Positions 37,114 to 46,779 of a stretch of 64,000 bases of DNA are shown here, in pieces. Below the pieces are notes generated by a model. That model made no database searches. It was given only the letters and a program-made list of their open reading frames with translations, and was not told the DNA's origin. The number at the start of each line of letters is the position of its first letter. Positions within the stretch are counted from its first letter, which is position 1. The DNA is from Amia ocellicauda (taxonomy: Eukaryota > Chordata > Actinopteri > Amiiformes > Amiidae): positions 1,071,001 through 1,135,000 of the forward strand of contig NC_089853.1 of the NCBI RefSeq assembly GCF_036373705.1, written 5' to 3'. A program made the position numbers and the translations under genes.

Positions 37114-37471
37114 ATGTCCAGCGACATCAACATGAAACCCCGCAAGAAACAATCCCGGGCAGGGGTTCCTGTACTCACCAATTTGAAGATTGAACGCTCC
37201 TGGGTGTTGTTCTGGGGGGGTCGATCCAGAAAAACAGGTTACTGGAATTATGTTTGACGCCGTGGACTGGCCTTTCTTGAAAGAGGTCATAAACTGTATA
37301 AATGATGGTTTTGACATCTTGACCAAATGTTCGCAACTGGATTCGGTTAGAAGGAGAATATGCTGGATTATGGATTATATACCCCCCTTGAATGACGACG
37401 ACGATGATAAAACAGACGACGTGTGGGGTTTTGGAGGGGGTTCTGACGGCTCAGGGGCTACTCTCTTCTAA
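37114..37471 (+). pseudogene. Left-arm small accessory gene, frameshifted
   Basis: From ATG 37114 a basic N-terminal stretch (MKPRKKQSRAG) leads to a hydrophobic segment (RSWVLFWGG) and the frame stops at 37257. Another frame, open from 37190 to 37471, continues with VTGIMFDAVDWPFLKEVI and ends in a strongly acidic tail (DDDDDKTDD). The two overlap at a run of seven G near 37214-37220, a likely slippage site. The strand-helix pattern is faintly like a PC4-type DNA-binding fold, but that is a guess. Function unknown. Confidence 0.55.
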
Positions 37472-37549
37472 GAGGGCGGTGTGTCGTGACGTAGTGAAGA
37501 GATAGGATAAAAGGCACAACAATTCATTCATGGTTTAAAATTAAAGAGA

Positions 37550-38398
37550 ATGTCTTACCCGAAAGCTGCGGACGTCGACAGGCTCTACAGGCCTCTTCAA
37601 ACCCGGGATCACCCCTGGTTCTATTCCCCAGATTTTGTATACACTCCGGAACCCTCTGACTGCGGTTACCCTCCAAGACCTCAGACCCCGGTCCCTCAGG
37701 ACGAAACAACATGCATTGCGATGGATGTCCAAATGAGTCTCGGGGATCCCCAGCCTCTGGAGCTCATGGAGGGCCTCGATTTTGCCGAACTGTCTACCGT
37801 CTGGGCGTCTCAGGAGGGGGTCAGTCCAATGGATGTAGAAACACCCCACAAACCACCAGGCGACCCAATGAGCATCGGACTGTCCCGGGGGCGTGATGAA
37901 GACGCAGGATTTATGCCCGGGGTATGTGACCAAGTAAGCAGAGTGGTTAAAAGCACCCTGGTGTATATTCTGAGTGCTCTCATCGACCGAGCTCTGAAAG
38001 AAGTCTGTTGGGGGTGTGAAGTGAATCACCCCAGTCAGTTGAGACACAGTTGTTTGTTTGAACCAGACCGTTACTATTTCCTGTTCTATTTCAACGTGTT
38101 TTACAGAAGACTGAACAAACCGTGGCTGAAACCGGCACTAATCAAGGCGCTGTCTTACTCCCACATACATGTCACTGCGGGACAAGTCCAGAAAATCATA
38201 GATGAGATTTTGCTGGAGCTGAAAAAGGAGCCGTTTATAATAGAGAAACTTGGGCAGCTGCTCAATGACCTGGATGAGCCGAGTAGAAAAACCGCTGGCA
38301 AGCTAAAAGCTTATTTCTTCCGTAAAGAAGTTAAAGCTGGGGGCAGCGACGAAGAATTCGACATCTACGCCACTGATTCAGACTCTGACCTGAACTAA
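37550..38398 (+). CDS. Accessory protein with a Cys/His cluster, unknown function
   Basis: The open frame encodes 282 residues from ATG 37550. The N-terminal third is proline-rich and disordered. A central region (about residues 125-250) is predicted helical and contains a C-x2-C...H-x5-H-x-C cluster (CWGCEVNHPSQLRHSC) that could bind zinc. The C-terminus is acidic and serine-rich (DEEFDIYATDSDSDLN). It is the largest left-arm gene, upstream of the integrase, where adintovirus-type elements carry variable early genes. I do not recognise the family. The frame is intact, in contrast with most of the element. Confidence 0.7.
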   Translation: MSYPKAADVDRLYRPLQTRDHPWFYSPDFVYTPEPSDCGYPPRPQTPVPQDETTCIAMDVQMSLGDPQPLELMEGLDFAELSTVWASQEGVSPMDVETPHKPPGDPMSIGLSRGRDEDAGFMPGVCDQVSRVVKSTLVYILSALIDRALKEVCWGCEVNHPSQLRHSCLFEPDRYYFLFYFNVFYRRLNKPWLKPALIKALSYSHIHVTAGQVQKIIDEILLELKKEPFIIEKLGQLLNDLDEPSRKTAGKLKAYFFRKEVKAGGSDEEFDIYATDSDSDLN

Positions 38399-38410
38399 GG
38401 GACTTTGAAC

Positions 38411-38686
38411 ATGGGGAATGTTCTGGACTGCTTCTGCAACTGGTTCTGTCATCAACACTCTGCAGCTAACCTGAGAGCGCTATTACACCATGTGCTTGAC
38501 AGAAAAGTAGCCAACGCGAGCCTTTTCTCTACAGATTTAACCATCGATGAGGATCAACTTTCAAACCTGGAAAAGTTAATGGTTGCTGTAACAAAGACCG
38601 GGGGTACGAACACTGGGATGAAGCGCTCAAGGGGGCCAAGAATGATATTAGGCCATTTCATCAACATCTGTATGACCTTTTACTGA
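38411..38686 (+). CDS. Small protein with a myristoylation-type N-terminus
   Basis: ATG 38411 gives 91 residues beginning MGNVLDCFCNWFCHQHS. Glycine at position 2 and the nearby cysteines are the pattern of an N-myristoylated, palmitoylated membrane-anchored protein. The rest has a leucine-rich helix (LRALLHHVLDRK) and no domain I recognise. It starts 12 bp after the stop of the preceding gene, suggesting a shared transcript. Confidence 0.5.
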   Translation: MGNVLDCFCNWFCHQHSAANLRALLHHVLDRKVANASLFSTDLTIDEDQLSNLEKLMVAVTKTGGTNTGMKRSRGPRMILGHFINICMTFY

Positions 38687-38688
38687 GC

Positions 38689-38916
38689 ATGTTTAATACC
38701 CCTCTGTTTACTTTTAAAATAGGTCATATTGTTGTTTTATTTACATATGTAACTGAGGTGTGTGCCTACAAGATAAAGAAACAGGTATTTGTTGATATAG
38801 ATCAAGTAACCAATCATCTGATTTCTTTTTGTCTGGACCGTAGAAAAAATTGTTGTGTATGTTATACTTTTCTCAAATGTCTAAAAAGGGGTATCTGCTC
38901 TCCTGAAGTTGAATAA
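38689..38916 (+). CDS. Small cysteine-containing ORF, uncertain
   Basis: This is a 75-residue open frame directly after the previous gene. It has a hydrophobic segment (HIVVLFTYVTEVC) and a cysteine-rich C-terminal third (CCVCYTFLKC). A polyadenylation signal overlaps its end. It may be a real accessory gene or 3' untranslated sequence. Confidence 0.3.
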   Translation: MFNTPLFTFKIGHIVVLFTYVTEVCAYKIKKQVFVDIDQVTNHLISFCLDRRKNCCVCYTFLKCLKRGICSPEVE

Positions 38917-38917
38917 A
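38912..38917 (+). promoter_or_regulatory. Polyadenylation signal AATAAA
   Basis: AATAAA is followed by an A-run and then a GTGTGGGTCTGTGTGTTT G/T-rich stretch at 38945-38962, a complete poly(A) site closing the left-arm unit before the integrase. Confidence 0.6.
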
Positions 38918-38972
38918 AAACCTTGTATAAAAACTTTGCGCATAGTGTGGGTCTGTGTGTTTATTTGACAGA

Positions 38973-40004
38973 ATGACTCGGCAAGCTCCCCAAATGCATG
39001 AACTATACTACAACCCAGCCAAGATTGGGGGTTTGGCAGGTAAGAAGGGTTTTCAAAGAGGACTCGCTGAGGCCGGTGTGAAGGTTAATGATGTGGTTGT
39101 TTCAGAATGGTTACGGGAACAAGACGCCTATACCTTACATAAACCTCTCAGGATTAACTTTAAAAGAAACCGCGTATATGCAACTGACATAGACTCACAA
39201 TGGCAAATGGATCTAGTCGATATGTCAAATTTATCAAAACATAACAATGGTCACAAATTTATGTTGATGTGTATCGATGTGTTATCAAAATATGCCTGGG
39301 CTCGCATTCTACATAATAAAACAGGTCGGGCGGTGACAAGGGCCTTTGAGGATATATTGTCCCAGGGACGATGTCCTAAAAAACTGCGGACTGATAAAGG
39401 AAAAGAGTTTCTCAACAGAGAATTTCAGAATCTACTGAAGAGACACAAAATACATAATTTCACCACCGGTAATGAGCTTAAGGCATCGGTGGTGGAGAGG
39501 TTTAACCGCACCATAAAGACCAAAATGTGGAGATATTTTACAGCGGTCAACACGTTCAAGTATTTTGATAAAGTTCAGGATTTTATCGATGCTTACAACC
39601 AAGGGTATCACACCAGTATTAAAATGAAGCCTATAGATGTTGATCAAAGTAATTCTTTTAAGGTCTATAAAAAATTATACGGCCCATTTATTAAGAAGGG
39701 AAAAACTACTTATAAGTTCAACATCGGTGATGTGGTTCGCATTTCAAAGCTAAGGAGTACTTTTGCCAAAGGTTATGAACAAATATTTTCTGATGAATAT
39801 TTTACAGTTACCGAACAGTTGGCTAGAGACCCCCCCGTGTACCGGTTAAAAGACTATGACGGGGAGGATATAGAAGGAACGTTTTACGAAGCCGAGTTAC
39901 AAAAAATTATTGTGGGTAAAGACAGTGTATACAGAGTTGAAAAGATATTAGCTGAAAAAACCCAGAACCGGAAAAAATATGTGTTGGTGAAATGGCTTGG
40001 ATGA
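38973..40004 (+). pseudogene. Maverick integrase, stop inside the chromodomain
   Basis: From ATG 38973 the protein is a retroviral-type DDE integrase that would join the element's ends to target DNA. The catalytic residues are D in WQMDLVDMS, D in LRTDKGKEF and E in ASVVERFNRT. An SH3-like segment follows (FNIGDVVRISKLR), then a C-terminal chromodomain (YRVEKILAEK, VLVKWLG). A TGA at 40002-40004 interrupts the chromodomain exactly where the family has tryptophan; the same frame stays open for about 19 more codons that look like the rest of the domain. The catalytic core looks intact and may still be translated. Confidence 0.88.
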
Positions 40005-40110
40005 CCTGAAAAGTTCAATAGTTGGGTCCCGGAACAACAGGTTTGTGATATTCAAGCCTTATAACAACATGCCCACGGGTGTGTTGGGGGCATTACTTTC
40101 GATACTCAAG

Positions 40111-40866
40111 ATGGAATCAGGAGGCTTCTACGTGACTCTACCCAGTAACGCCTCTCTCGATATATACCCTAAAAATGAAATATCCAGTTACACGGTACAA
40201 TTTGGAAAATCTATAGATCTAAGGGGGTCGTGGGAAGTGGGGTTGGCGGAAATACAGTATCCTTACACTTGGGCTGTTTTACAACATAAGGATGCCACCT
40301 TCGCCATTTTTGATGATGTTAAAAAGAGTCAATGGACATTCACGATACAAGGAGGTTATTATGACAATGTGGATAAAATATTAGATGAGATGCATAAACA
40401 GTTCTCAGAAGGCACCCCCAACATCAAGCTATATTACAACCCTATTAAAAACAGAGTGTACAAGGTGTCAAAACCTGGTATTAGCATTCAAACCAGCGGC
40501 CAACTGGGGCGTATATTAGGGTTCTATTCTGACACAGAGAGCAGGTTCTCAGAAGTGGTGGCCCCCTTCCCGGCTGACATCAGGGGCGGCTTTTACACTC
40601 TTTATGTGTATACGGATATCATAACCCACCAGAGGGTCGGGGATAGTTATGTCCCCCTTTTGAGAAATGTACTTATTAAAGGTAAAAGCAGTGACATGGT
40701 CACAATTACTTATGACAAGCCACACTACGTACCAGTCTCAAAGACCCACTTTGACAACATCACGATCGAAGTAAAATCGGATCAGAATATCAACGTACCC
40801 TTCCGCTTCGGTAAAGTTATTATCAAACTACATTTTCGACCCCTGAAACAGTGTGTACATTATTAA
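40111..40866 (+). CDS. Minor capsid protein (penton-like)
   Basis: ATG 40111 starts a 251-residue protein beginning with FYVTLPSNASLDIYPKNEIS, the signature opening of Maverick/adintovirus penton (single jelly-roll) proteins. These occupy capsid vertices, and many metazoan gene models contain them. Further motifs are YPYTWAVLQ, GGYYDNVDKI and PFRFGKVIIKLHFRP at the C-terminus. The frame is intact and of usual length. In-frame codons upstream of this ATG overlap the integrase end and are unlikely to be used. The next gene starts 2 bp downstream. Confidence 0.88.
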   Translation: MESGGFYVTLPSNASLDIYPKNEISSYTVQFGKSIDLRGSWEVGLAEIQYPYTWAVLQHKDATFAIFDDVKKSQWTFTIQGGYYDNVDKILDEMHKQFSEGTPNIKLYYNPIKNRVYKVSKPGISIQTSGQLGRILGFYSDTESRFSEVVAPFPADIRGGFYTLYVYTDIITHQRVGDSYVPLLRNVLIKGKSSDMVTITYDKPHYVPVSKTHFDNITIEVKSDQNINVPFRFGKVIIKLHFRPLKQCVHY

Positions 40867-40867
40867 A

Positions 40868-41356
40868 ATGGCTACCTCGAGGGGTTATGTAGATCCTAGC
40901 GCCTATGTGGATTATTACAAGATGCAAGCCGGGAACGGCTTGCCCGGTTTTGTAGGAACCCCCACAATGTATGGCGCCGGTCTAGGAGGACTCTTTCGTG
41001 GTCTCTTTAGAATGGCCGTACCCCTGCTTAAGAGAGGCTTTGCTATAGCCAGACCCCACTTGAAATCAGCGGCTAAAAATATTGTTAGTGACGTGTTCAC
41101 CAATGTTATGAACCGGGCAGCTAGCCATGAGCAGCAGGAGGGTTCGGGTCTCATGGTAATGGCGAGGAGGGGGGGTAAAAGAAGAAACAGCATGTGTCCA
41201 CCAGGGCGACGAAGATCCGTGGCTAACAAAAAACGAAGAATCTTTCATTCTCCAACATATCGTGGAAACACTCGGAGAAGGAAGCAGCACAAGAAAAAAC
41301 CTGCAAAAAGAAAGTCTCAAAGAAAGACAAATAGAGCCTCAGGATACATCTTTTAA
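40868..41356 (+). CDS. Basic core-like virion protein
   Basis: ATG 40868 gives 162 residues. The N-terminus (SAYVDYYKMQAGNGLPGF) and a glycine-rich amphipathic segment (GAGLGGLFRGLFRMAVPLLK) recall adenovirus pVI/pX-type minor proteins of adintovirus-like elements, which include membrane-active and DNA-condensing peptides. The C-terminal half is extremely basic (RRRSVANKKRR, KKKPAKRKSQRK). It lies between penton and major capsid genes with 1-2 bp spacing. The frame is intact. The assignment is by composition and position. Confidence 0.75.
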   Translation: MATSRGYVDPSAYVDYYKMQAGNGLPGFVGTPTMYGAGLGGLFRGLFRMAVPLLKRGFAIARPHLKSAAKNIVSDVFTNVMNRAASHEQQEGSGLMVMARRGGKRRNSMCPPGRRRSVANKKRRIFHSPTYRGNTRRRKQHKKKPAKRKSQRKTNRASGYIF

Positions 41357-41358
41357 AC

Positions 41359-42662
41359 ATGTCTTTTGTCCACAGTCTATCGGAAGAATGCGTCAAATCA
41401 GAACTGGATCTGTTTACAGTTCCATACACTCAATCGAGTATAGATAAGAGCATATATGTAGAGATACCCCCTCTTTCCGCAATTTCAGACACGGCCCCTC
41501 TGGAGTTTTTTATAGCTGGCAATGGCGAGGATTATATTGATTTGAATAACACATTTATTTTAATGAACTGTAAAGTGACTGATGAGGATGGCGATGCAAT
41601 CGAGAAGACGGCCAACGCTGGGGTCATCAATTACCCGGTGGCCACCATGTTTTCACAGGTGGATGTGACCCTGGGAGATCGGCTCATTAGTCAAAGCAGC
41701 AATACTTACCCCTATAGGGCCATGATGGAGTGTATCCTTAATTATAGTGAGGAGACCCTAAGCAAACAGTTCAGCCCCGGCCTTTTCTTCAAAGACACCC
41801 CGGATGCTATGGACGACAAGGATCCAGAGGGACTCAATAAGGGTTTGCAAAAAAGAACGGCCTTTTCAACAGAAGGGAGGACCTTTGAGCTAATGGGACA
41901 TATCCATGCATATTTTTCCAAGAAAAACTCATGCTCAACGGGGTAGACATTAAAATTAAAATGATCCGTAGTAAAAGTGCTTTTTGTCTGATGACCCCTG
42001 ATACTGAAAAATATAAACTGACCATATTATCGGCCTCATTGTTTGTGAAAAAAGTATCCGTCTCCCCGGCGGTTAAACTAGGACATGCGCAGGCTTTAAT
42101 GACGGCAAACGCCAAGTACCCGATCGAAAGAGTCTATATGAAAGTCCACAGTATCCCCGCAGGGACACGGGTGATGAACCAGGAAAATCTGTTTCTAGGA
42201 CAGCTCCCAAAACAGGTTATTATAGGTCTCGTGGATAATGATGCATTTACCGGGGTTTACAACAAGAACCCCTTTAACTTTAAACATTATAACGCGGAAT
42301 TTATAGCGCTGTACGTCGATGGTGTGCAGGTTCCATCCAGACCTTTTCAACCTGACTTTGAAAACGGCAACACAGTTCGTGAATATTACAGTCTAGTACT
42401 GGCTACGGGTCGCCATCTCAAGGATCAACCTCTGCTGATCGATCGCCGGGAATACTGCAGCGGTTACACCCTGTACGGTTTCAACCTGACCCCTGACGAA
42501 GAGTGTGGACAACATTTTTCACTGATGAAGACGGGCAATATGCGTTTGGAGATGCGTTTCAAGCAGCCTCTACCACGCACTGTAAATATGGTCGTGTATG
42601 CTGTGTTTGACAACATTATTGAGGTGAATCAGAGGAGAAACGTTCTGTATGATTATTATTAA
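41359..42662 (+). pseudogene. Major capsid protein (double jelly-roll), one frameshift
   Basis: The first part (41359-41946) starts MSFVHSLSEECVKSELDLF and contains APLEFFIAGNGEDYIDLNNT, characteristic of the hexon-like Maverick capsid protein. The second part, in another frame (to 42662), contains YPIERVYMKVHSIPAGTRV and the C-terminal FKQPLPRTVNMVVYAVFDN. The frame changes near 41912-41925, at a short T-run, consistent with loss of one base. Each part is otherwise open and conserved. As it stands no full-length capsid subunit can be made. Confidence 0.9.
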
Positions 42663-42663
42663 A

Positions 42664-43217
42664 ATGAACACCAGAGAGCTCAACCACATCATGAATGCCA
42701 TGGCCGGCTCACGGAAACTGTTTCAAGGAGTCTACGCCTGCGACCAGCTGCCTAAATTTAAGATCAAGAATTTACCTGCAATGTACATAATCAACAAACA
42801 CCCTAAAAATATGCCCGGAGAACATTGGCTATTTATCTAAGGGAGGACCGCCGTGGTGAATTTTTTTATTCCTATGGAAACCCCCCGGATTTCAGACCTT
42901 TCCCTCGGAAGATCAATAACTTTCTGCTCAACAACTGTCAAGAAACCATTTACAGCGGTCGTCAAGTACAAAGTCTTCAGACCTTCACTTGTGGTCAACA
43001 CTGTGTGTTTTTCTTATATCATAGATCTAAAGGAAGGTCATACCCCGATATTATGGCCTTGTACAGTGAGGATTTAGGCCAAAATGATAAAAAAGTGGCA
43101 GAGTTTGTCAGGACACTGTGGACCCCCCCTTATAACACAATGACTTACGACCCTAGCCAGCCATGTATACAGATGGGGTGTTCTTGTGAGGATTTTAAAA
43201 GATGTCATGCGTGTTAA
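42664..43217 (+). pseudogene. Adenain-like cysteine protease, one frameshift
   Basis: The gene starts at ATG 42664, one base after the capsid stop. The N-terminal part ends with the catalytic histidine region (PGEHW); the frame then stops at 42840. The continuation in another frame (to 43217) holds FFYSYGNPP and the catalytic cysteine motif FTCGQHCVFFLYHR. This is the Ulp1/adenain fold protease that matures virion proteins. The break near 42826-42840 is a single-base indel. It is the last gene of the rightward block. Confidence 0.88.
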
Positions 43218-43261
43218 AGTGAAAAAATAATGAAAACAGCCTTTGAATCATTAGTTTTGTT

Positions 43262-43309
43262 TTTATTCAACACAAATCTTATACAAAGCAGGGTTATGTT
43301 ATAAATAAA
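43262..43309. promoter_or_regulatory. Convergent polyadenylation signals
   Basis: A minus-strand AATAAA (43262-43267) and a plus-strand AATAAA (43304-43309) lie between the two convergent gene blocks, so each signal falls beyond the other's and the 3' ends probably overlap. An A-rich run follows to 43350. Confidence 0.6.
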
Positions 43310-43393
43310 TGTACAACATTTGAAAATAAAAAAAAAATAAAAAAATTGTTTGTCGGGTCCTTATTTACAGGGGAGACAAATAAAAACATGAGA

Positions 43394-44105
43394 TTAATAA
43401 GCTTCCCAACGATGGATAGATCCTGAGGATGGTTGCTCAGCACGGTCAGAGTAATGAGATATCGGAGTCAGATCAGTCACCACCTCTTTACACAGACGGA
43501 TTTTTTGTCGCGTTTCCTGGTTAGGGACTGTTGATTGGGGCATGTTCAGACAGGCCATTGCCTGTAGGAAAGCATTCCAGCCTACAGGTCGGCGACTATC
43601 GGGTACCTTATTAGTGCTAGTGACACTCTTCAACAAATCAAATATGTGTGAACCTTTGTTCATTCCAAGTCGTTACCCGCGGTTTCTGAACCATTTTGTG
43701 CAGAATATATTCTGCATGTCTTTTGCTTCTGGCCGGCATGTTTCTCAAAACATCCGTTACAACATCTCCCTCTGAACTCTCAACAGGTTCGGTCACCGCA
43801 ACATCTTTATCAACCGTACCCCCCGCATCAGCCCCAGAACCATTTTCTTGAGAGGCCATGGTTAAAGTTAAAATGTTTTGATCTTTTTCACCCTGTCTAA
43901 CCAGACGGAGGTAGCGCTGTAACGTGTTGCTATACATCTGGGCTTTGGAATACTGATTTAAATCGGCCCTGGCCAGTATAGCTTTCATTTCAGAGTCCAG
44001 GTTGTTTTCGGCCGTTTGTCTAATGGGCTCTGGCCCGACAACATTTTTTCTCAGTTTCTCAAGCTGCTCCTGAGGGATCAAAAACATTTTCTGAGCATAT
44101 TCCAT
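43394..44105 (-). pseudogene. Conserved Maverick small protein, frameshifted
   Basis: ATG 44105 opens a protein starting MEYAQKMFLIPQEQLEKL, followed by RQTAENNLDSEMKAILARAD and LQRYLRLVRQGEKD. This MEYA-type protein is found widely in animal Maverick/adintovirus elements; its role is unproved. It continues acidic and then RSKRHAEYILHKMVQ before a frameshift near 43645. The remainder, in another frame, is HIFDLLKSVTSTNKVPDSR, then GWNAFLQAMA to 43394. Its ATG is 2 bp after the stop of the upstream gene. Confidence 0.75.
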
Positions 44106-44107
44106 TA

Positions 44108-44345
44108 TTAACCCACTCTGGAAGCTAGAAGACTAGTTAGGAAAGGCACGGCTATGCTCAACAGCGGTCCTATAAAATCTTCTTTCTTTTTCTTTTAATA
44201 GAATACTTCTTATTAGCGATGATCTTGATAACCGCTTTTTGTTTTTTGAGTTTAGAATGTTGAGAAGGGGTTAGGGGTATATTACCGCGTAAGATGTTAA
44301 AAGCTATTTCACACAGGGTCTCGATGAAATCCGAGGGGGCCCCAG
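44108..44345 (-). pseudogene. Truncated small Maverick protein fused to the PolB remnant
   Basis: The sequence encodes APSDFIETLCEIAFNILRGN, then IPLTPSQHSKLKKQK and a basic run. After a frameshift near 44172 comes a hydrophobic C-terminus (IGPLLSIAVPFLTSLL) ending with TAA at 44108-44110. This C-terminal pattern, basic then hydrophobic, is typical of a small protein encoded just upstream of the MEYA gene in such elements. Its N-terminus is gone: the frame comes directly from PolB exonuclease sequence, the trace of a deletion. Confidence 0.65.
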
Positions 44346-46713
44346 CCTCGGCGCGGAAACGCAAACAGGCTTCTTTAAGGATCACCACATCATTTTTACA
44401 ATAAGCGGCCATCTCTTCTCGGAAATCAAAAACACCTCCCTTAACCGTATTGTACCATTTAAAGAATTCCTCCCTCTCATAAGACATCATAGTATCAACC
44501 CCATAATAAGAGGCGGGCGGGTAGGACCCTCAATAATTTTGAGTGTCCTTAGTATTAAAAAAATGGCAGAACCAACCTTTCTTCTGAGCCTCAAAACCCA
44601 GAGCTTTAGGCAAAGCGCTCAATTTCATGGGGAGGAAATTTAACGAGTCTATGTAACGTTGGTTGAAAGCTTCGTCGGTGAAACACATGATCTTGCTACC
44701 CTGAGCTATTATTTTTGGGGTCACCCCATTTTCCACCAGATACTTCATCAAAATGTAAGAATCATAACCCTTAGCATTGTGGGCAATAAATGTGTAATTG
44801 AGGTATTTTGGACCGCGATACCGCGTAAAGAAATCCCTGACACAACTCTCACCGCTAGCTGACCACTCACGATCCAACATGTCAATACAGTGTATATAAT
44901 TAGCAACATGGACCCCGTTTTCTTGCCGGCATTCAAAAACAAAAAAGACATACCGGTTGTGCGGCGGCTCCTTTTTAACCGGCTGAATAAAGCACTGGTG
45001 TTCAGACCCCGGGGTTAAATCAGCATTACAGATCCTACATCTCGGCTCCAGACATTTGTGTGGTTTAACCTCATGAAAACGGTACTGGAGGCAACACTGC
45101 GGGCAATATTTAGTTTGATCACAATAACTCCGTTTTTTAACCCCCTCAGCAGTGGCCCTCTGTACCTTATGTTCGGAAAAACAGAACGCGGAGAGACAAA
45201 TCCTTAAGCAATCTTTACATCGGATGGTAGGGGCCAAACCCTTACGACATTGCGGATTGAAACAGACGTTACAGTAACCGTCACAGCGGTGCTTAAGCTT
45301 ATCATTGAAGGCCTTATAACACCAATGACAAACATACGAACAACCCAAAAAAGCCGTCAAACTCTTTATTCCAAAGTAATGACTATCACTTAGGAAGAGA
45401 AACAGTGTCTGTGTATGGGTTTCAGGATGTGTCTGAAATTTCACAAATACTTCCTTTACCTCACAACGGTACCACACAACAATTTTTAAAGACAACAACT
45501 CCTTAAACCTGGTAATGTCTGAAAAGGCAACCATCTGTTGAGAGTTTAAGCCGGCCCTCTGATGAAGCATTAAAGCCTCTTGCATAGCTTGGGGTTCAGG
45601 CATGTCGGGGGTGAGTAGTTTTATTAAACTGTAAGCAAAACAGAGCTTATTGTCCCCATTGGAACTCACCACTAATTGCCTGAGCTTGTTCCTAATTATG
45701 TCGTTCTTCAAGCATTTCGACAGTCTTCTAAGCGCCCCACCCTCAGGGTTACGAACCACATTCATTACCAGAGACAGACTTTCATCAGCTAAGATGGCTG
45801 CGTTACTTTGCAATAACGCTTCGATTTTAGCCAGAAATTCATCAACATCTAAATTATCTCCACTCAGCATTACAGATAGGTTGCTAAACAAATCATCCCC
45901 TCTGAGTTCTAACTGTACAACATCTCGAGGTCTGACCCTTTCAGCAACCTGTTCAAGCATGTTTTGCAAGGCCTCGTGTATGTTGACAAATATTTCTGCA
46001 TAATTGTCACAATTTAAAAGTTCTGCAAAATTAAAACGCTGAATCATTTCAAAATTGTTATAGGCCGGTCTATCTATAATCACGGGATCACTGGTACTCT
46101 TGGACACATCATCATTTTAAACAAAGCCTTCACCCCCTACATTCTCACAGAGCATGTCCTCCACAGCCTTATCAGTCTCAGAACCCTCCACATTTCGAAC
46201 ACCCCCACTGCTGACATCTACAAAACCCTCTTTTTGAGGAGGCTCATTTAAAGCCTGTAAAAGTCCTTCAAAGATATCCAACCGGTTAATGTCAAGACCC
46301 TCCTCTATAGTGACGGCTGCTTCTGCCGCCATACTGTGTTCTAATTGTCTCAAATCATTTATAATAGGGGCAGAATTTGGTCGGGGTAGCGTCTCCAAAG
46401 CCTCCACCATTTCAAACAAATCGGGGTGAACTAGGGGTTGAACCTCTATAAGCGCTACCGTTGGGAGGTGGTTATTTAGATCATTGACCATCTGTAACAG
46501 GTCGGGGTTCACCAGTAAGTCTGTTAATTCACATTCTATCGGTGGTGATTGGGGGTTATTTAAATCATTTATCATTTGTAATAGTTCCTGGTTCATTGGG
46601 ACATCAGAGGAGTTCACAACAGGGCCGGGGATGTTCTCTCTGGAAGGTCTTTTTGGGGCCCTAACTTGTTCATAATCCTTTAGTTTGTGAGTTCTTTTAC
46701 CAAGTCCGGACAT
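44340..46713 (-). pseudogene. Protein-primed DNA polymerase B remnant, polymerase domain deleted
   Basis: One reading frame runs from ATG 46713 with two internal stops, TAA (46117-46119) and TGA (44530-44532). The first 198 codons are an extension with three imperfect repeats (ELLQMINDLNN, DLLQMVNDLNN, DLFEMVEALET). Then come a region of about 250 residues, a cysteine-rich zinc-binding stretch (CHWCYKAF, CNVCFNPQC, CPQCCLQYRFH), and the 3'-5' exonuclease: Exo I (VFFVFECRQENG), Exo II (FIAHNAKGYDSY), Exo III (AYCKNDVVIL). Exo I has valine where the family has aspartate. The sequence then jumps to a different protein at about 44345, so palm, fingers and TPR motifs are absent. Confidence 0.88.
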
Positions 46714-46716
46714 TTT

Positions 46717-46733
46717 TTTATTTATTTTTTATT
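46717..46733 (-). promoter_or_regulatory. Polyadenylation signals of the spliced right-arm gene
   Basis: Three overlapping minus-strand AATAAA words lie about 50-60 bp beyond the stop at 46780 and immediately before the PolB ATG (46713). Confidence 0.6.
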
Positions 46734-46779
46734 TTTCCAACAACCCACAATAGTAAGGCATTTTGTGTCTATTAAAACA

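Noticed and set aside
38955-38972. Upstream start for the integrase
   Set aside because: The earlier start is not ATG; the ATG at 38973 begins the conserved N-terminus and follows a complete poly(A) site.
39997-40110. N-terminal extension of the penton protein
   Set aside because: These codons overlap the integrase chromodomain coding sequence in another frame; the conserved penton start is the ATG at 40111.
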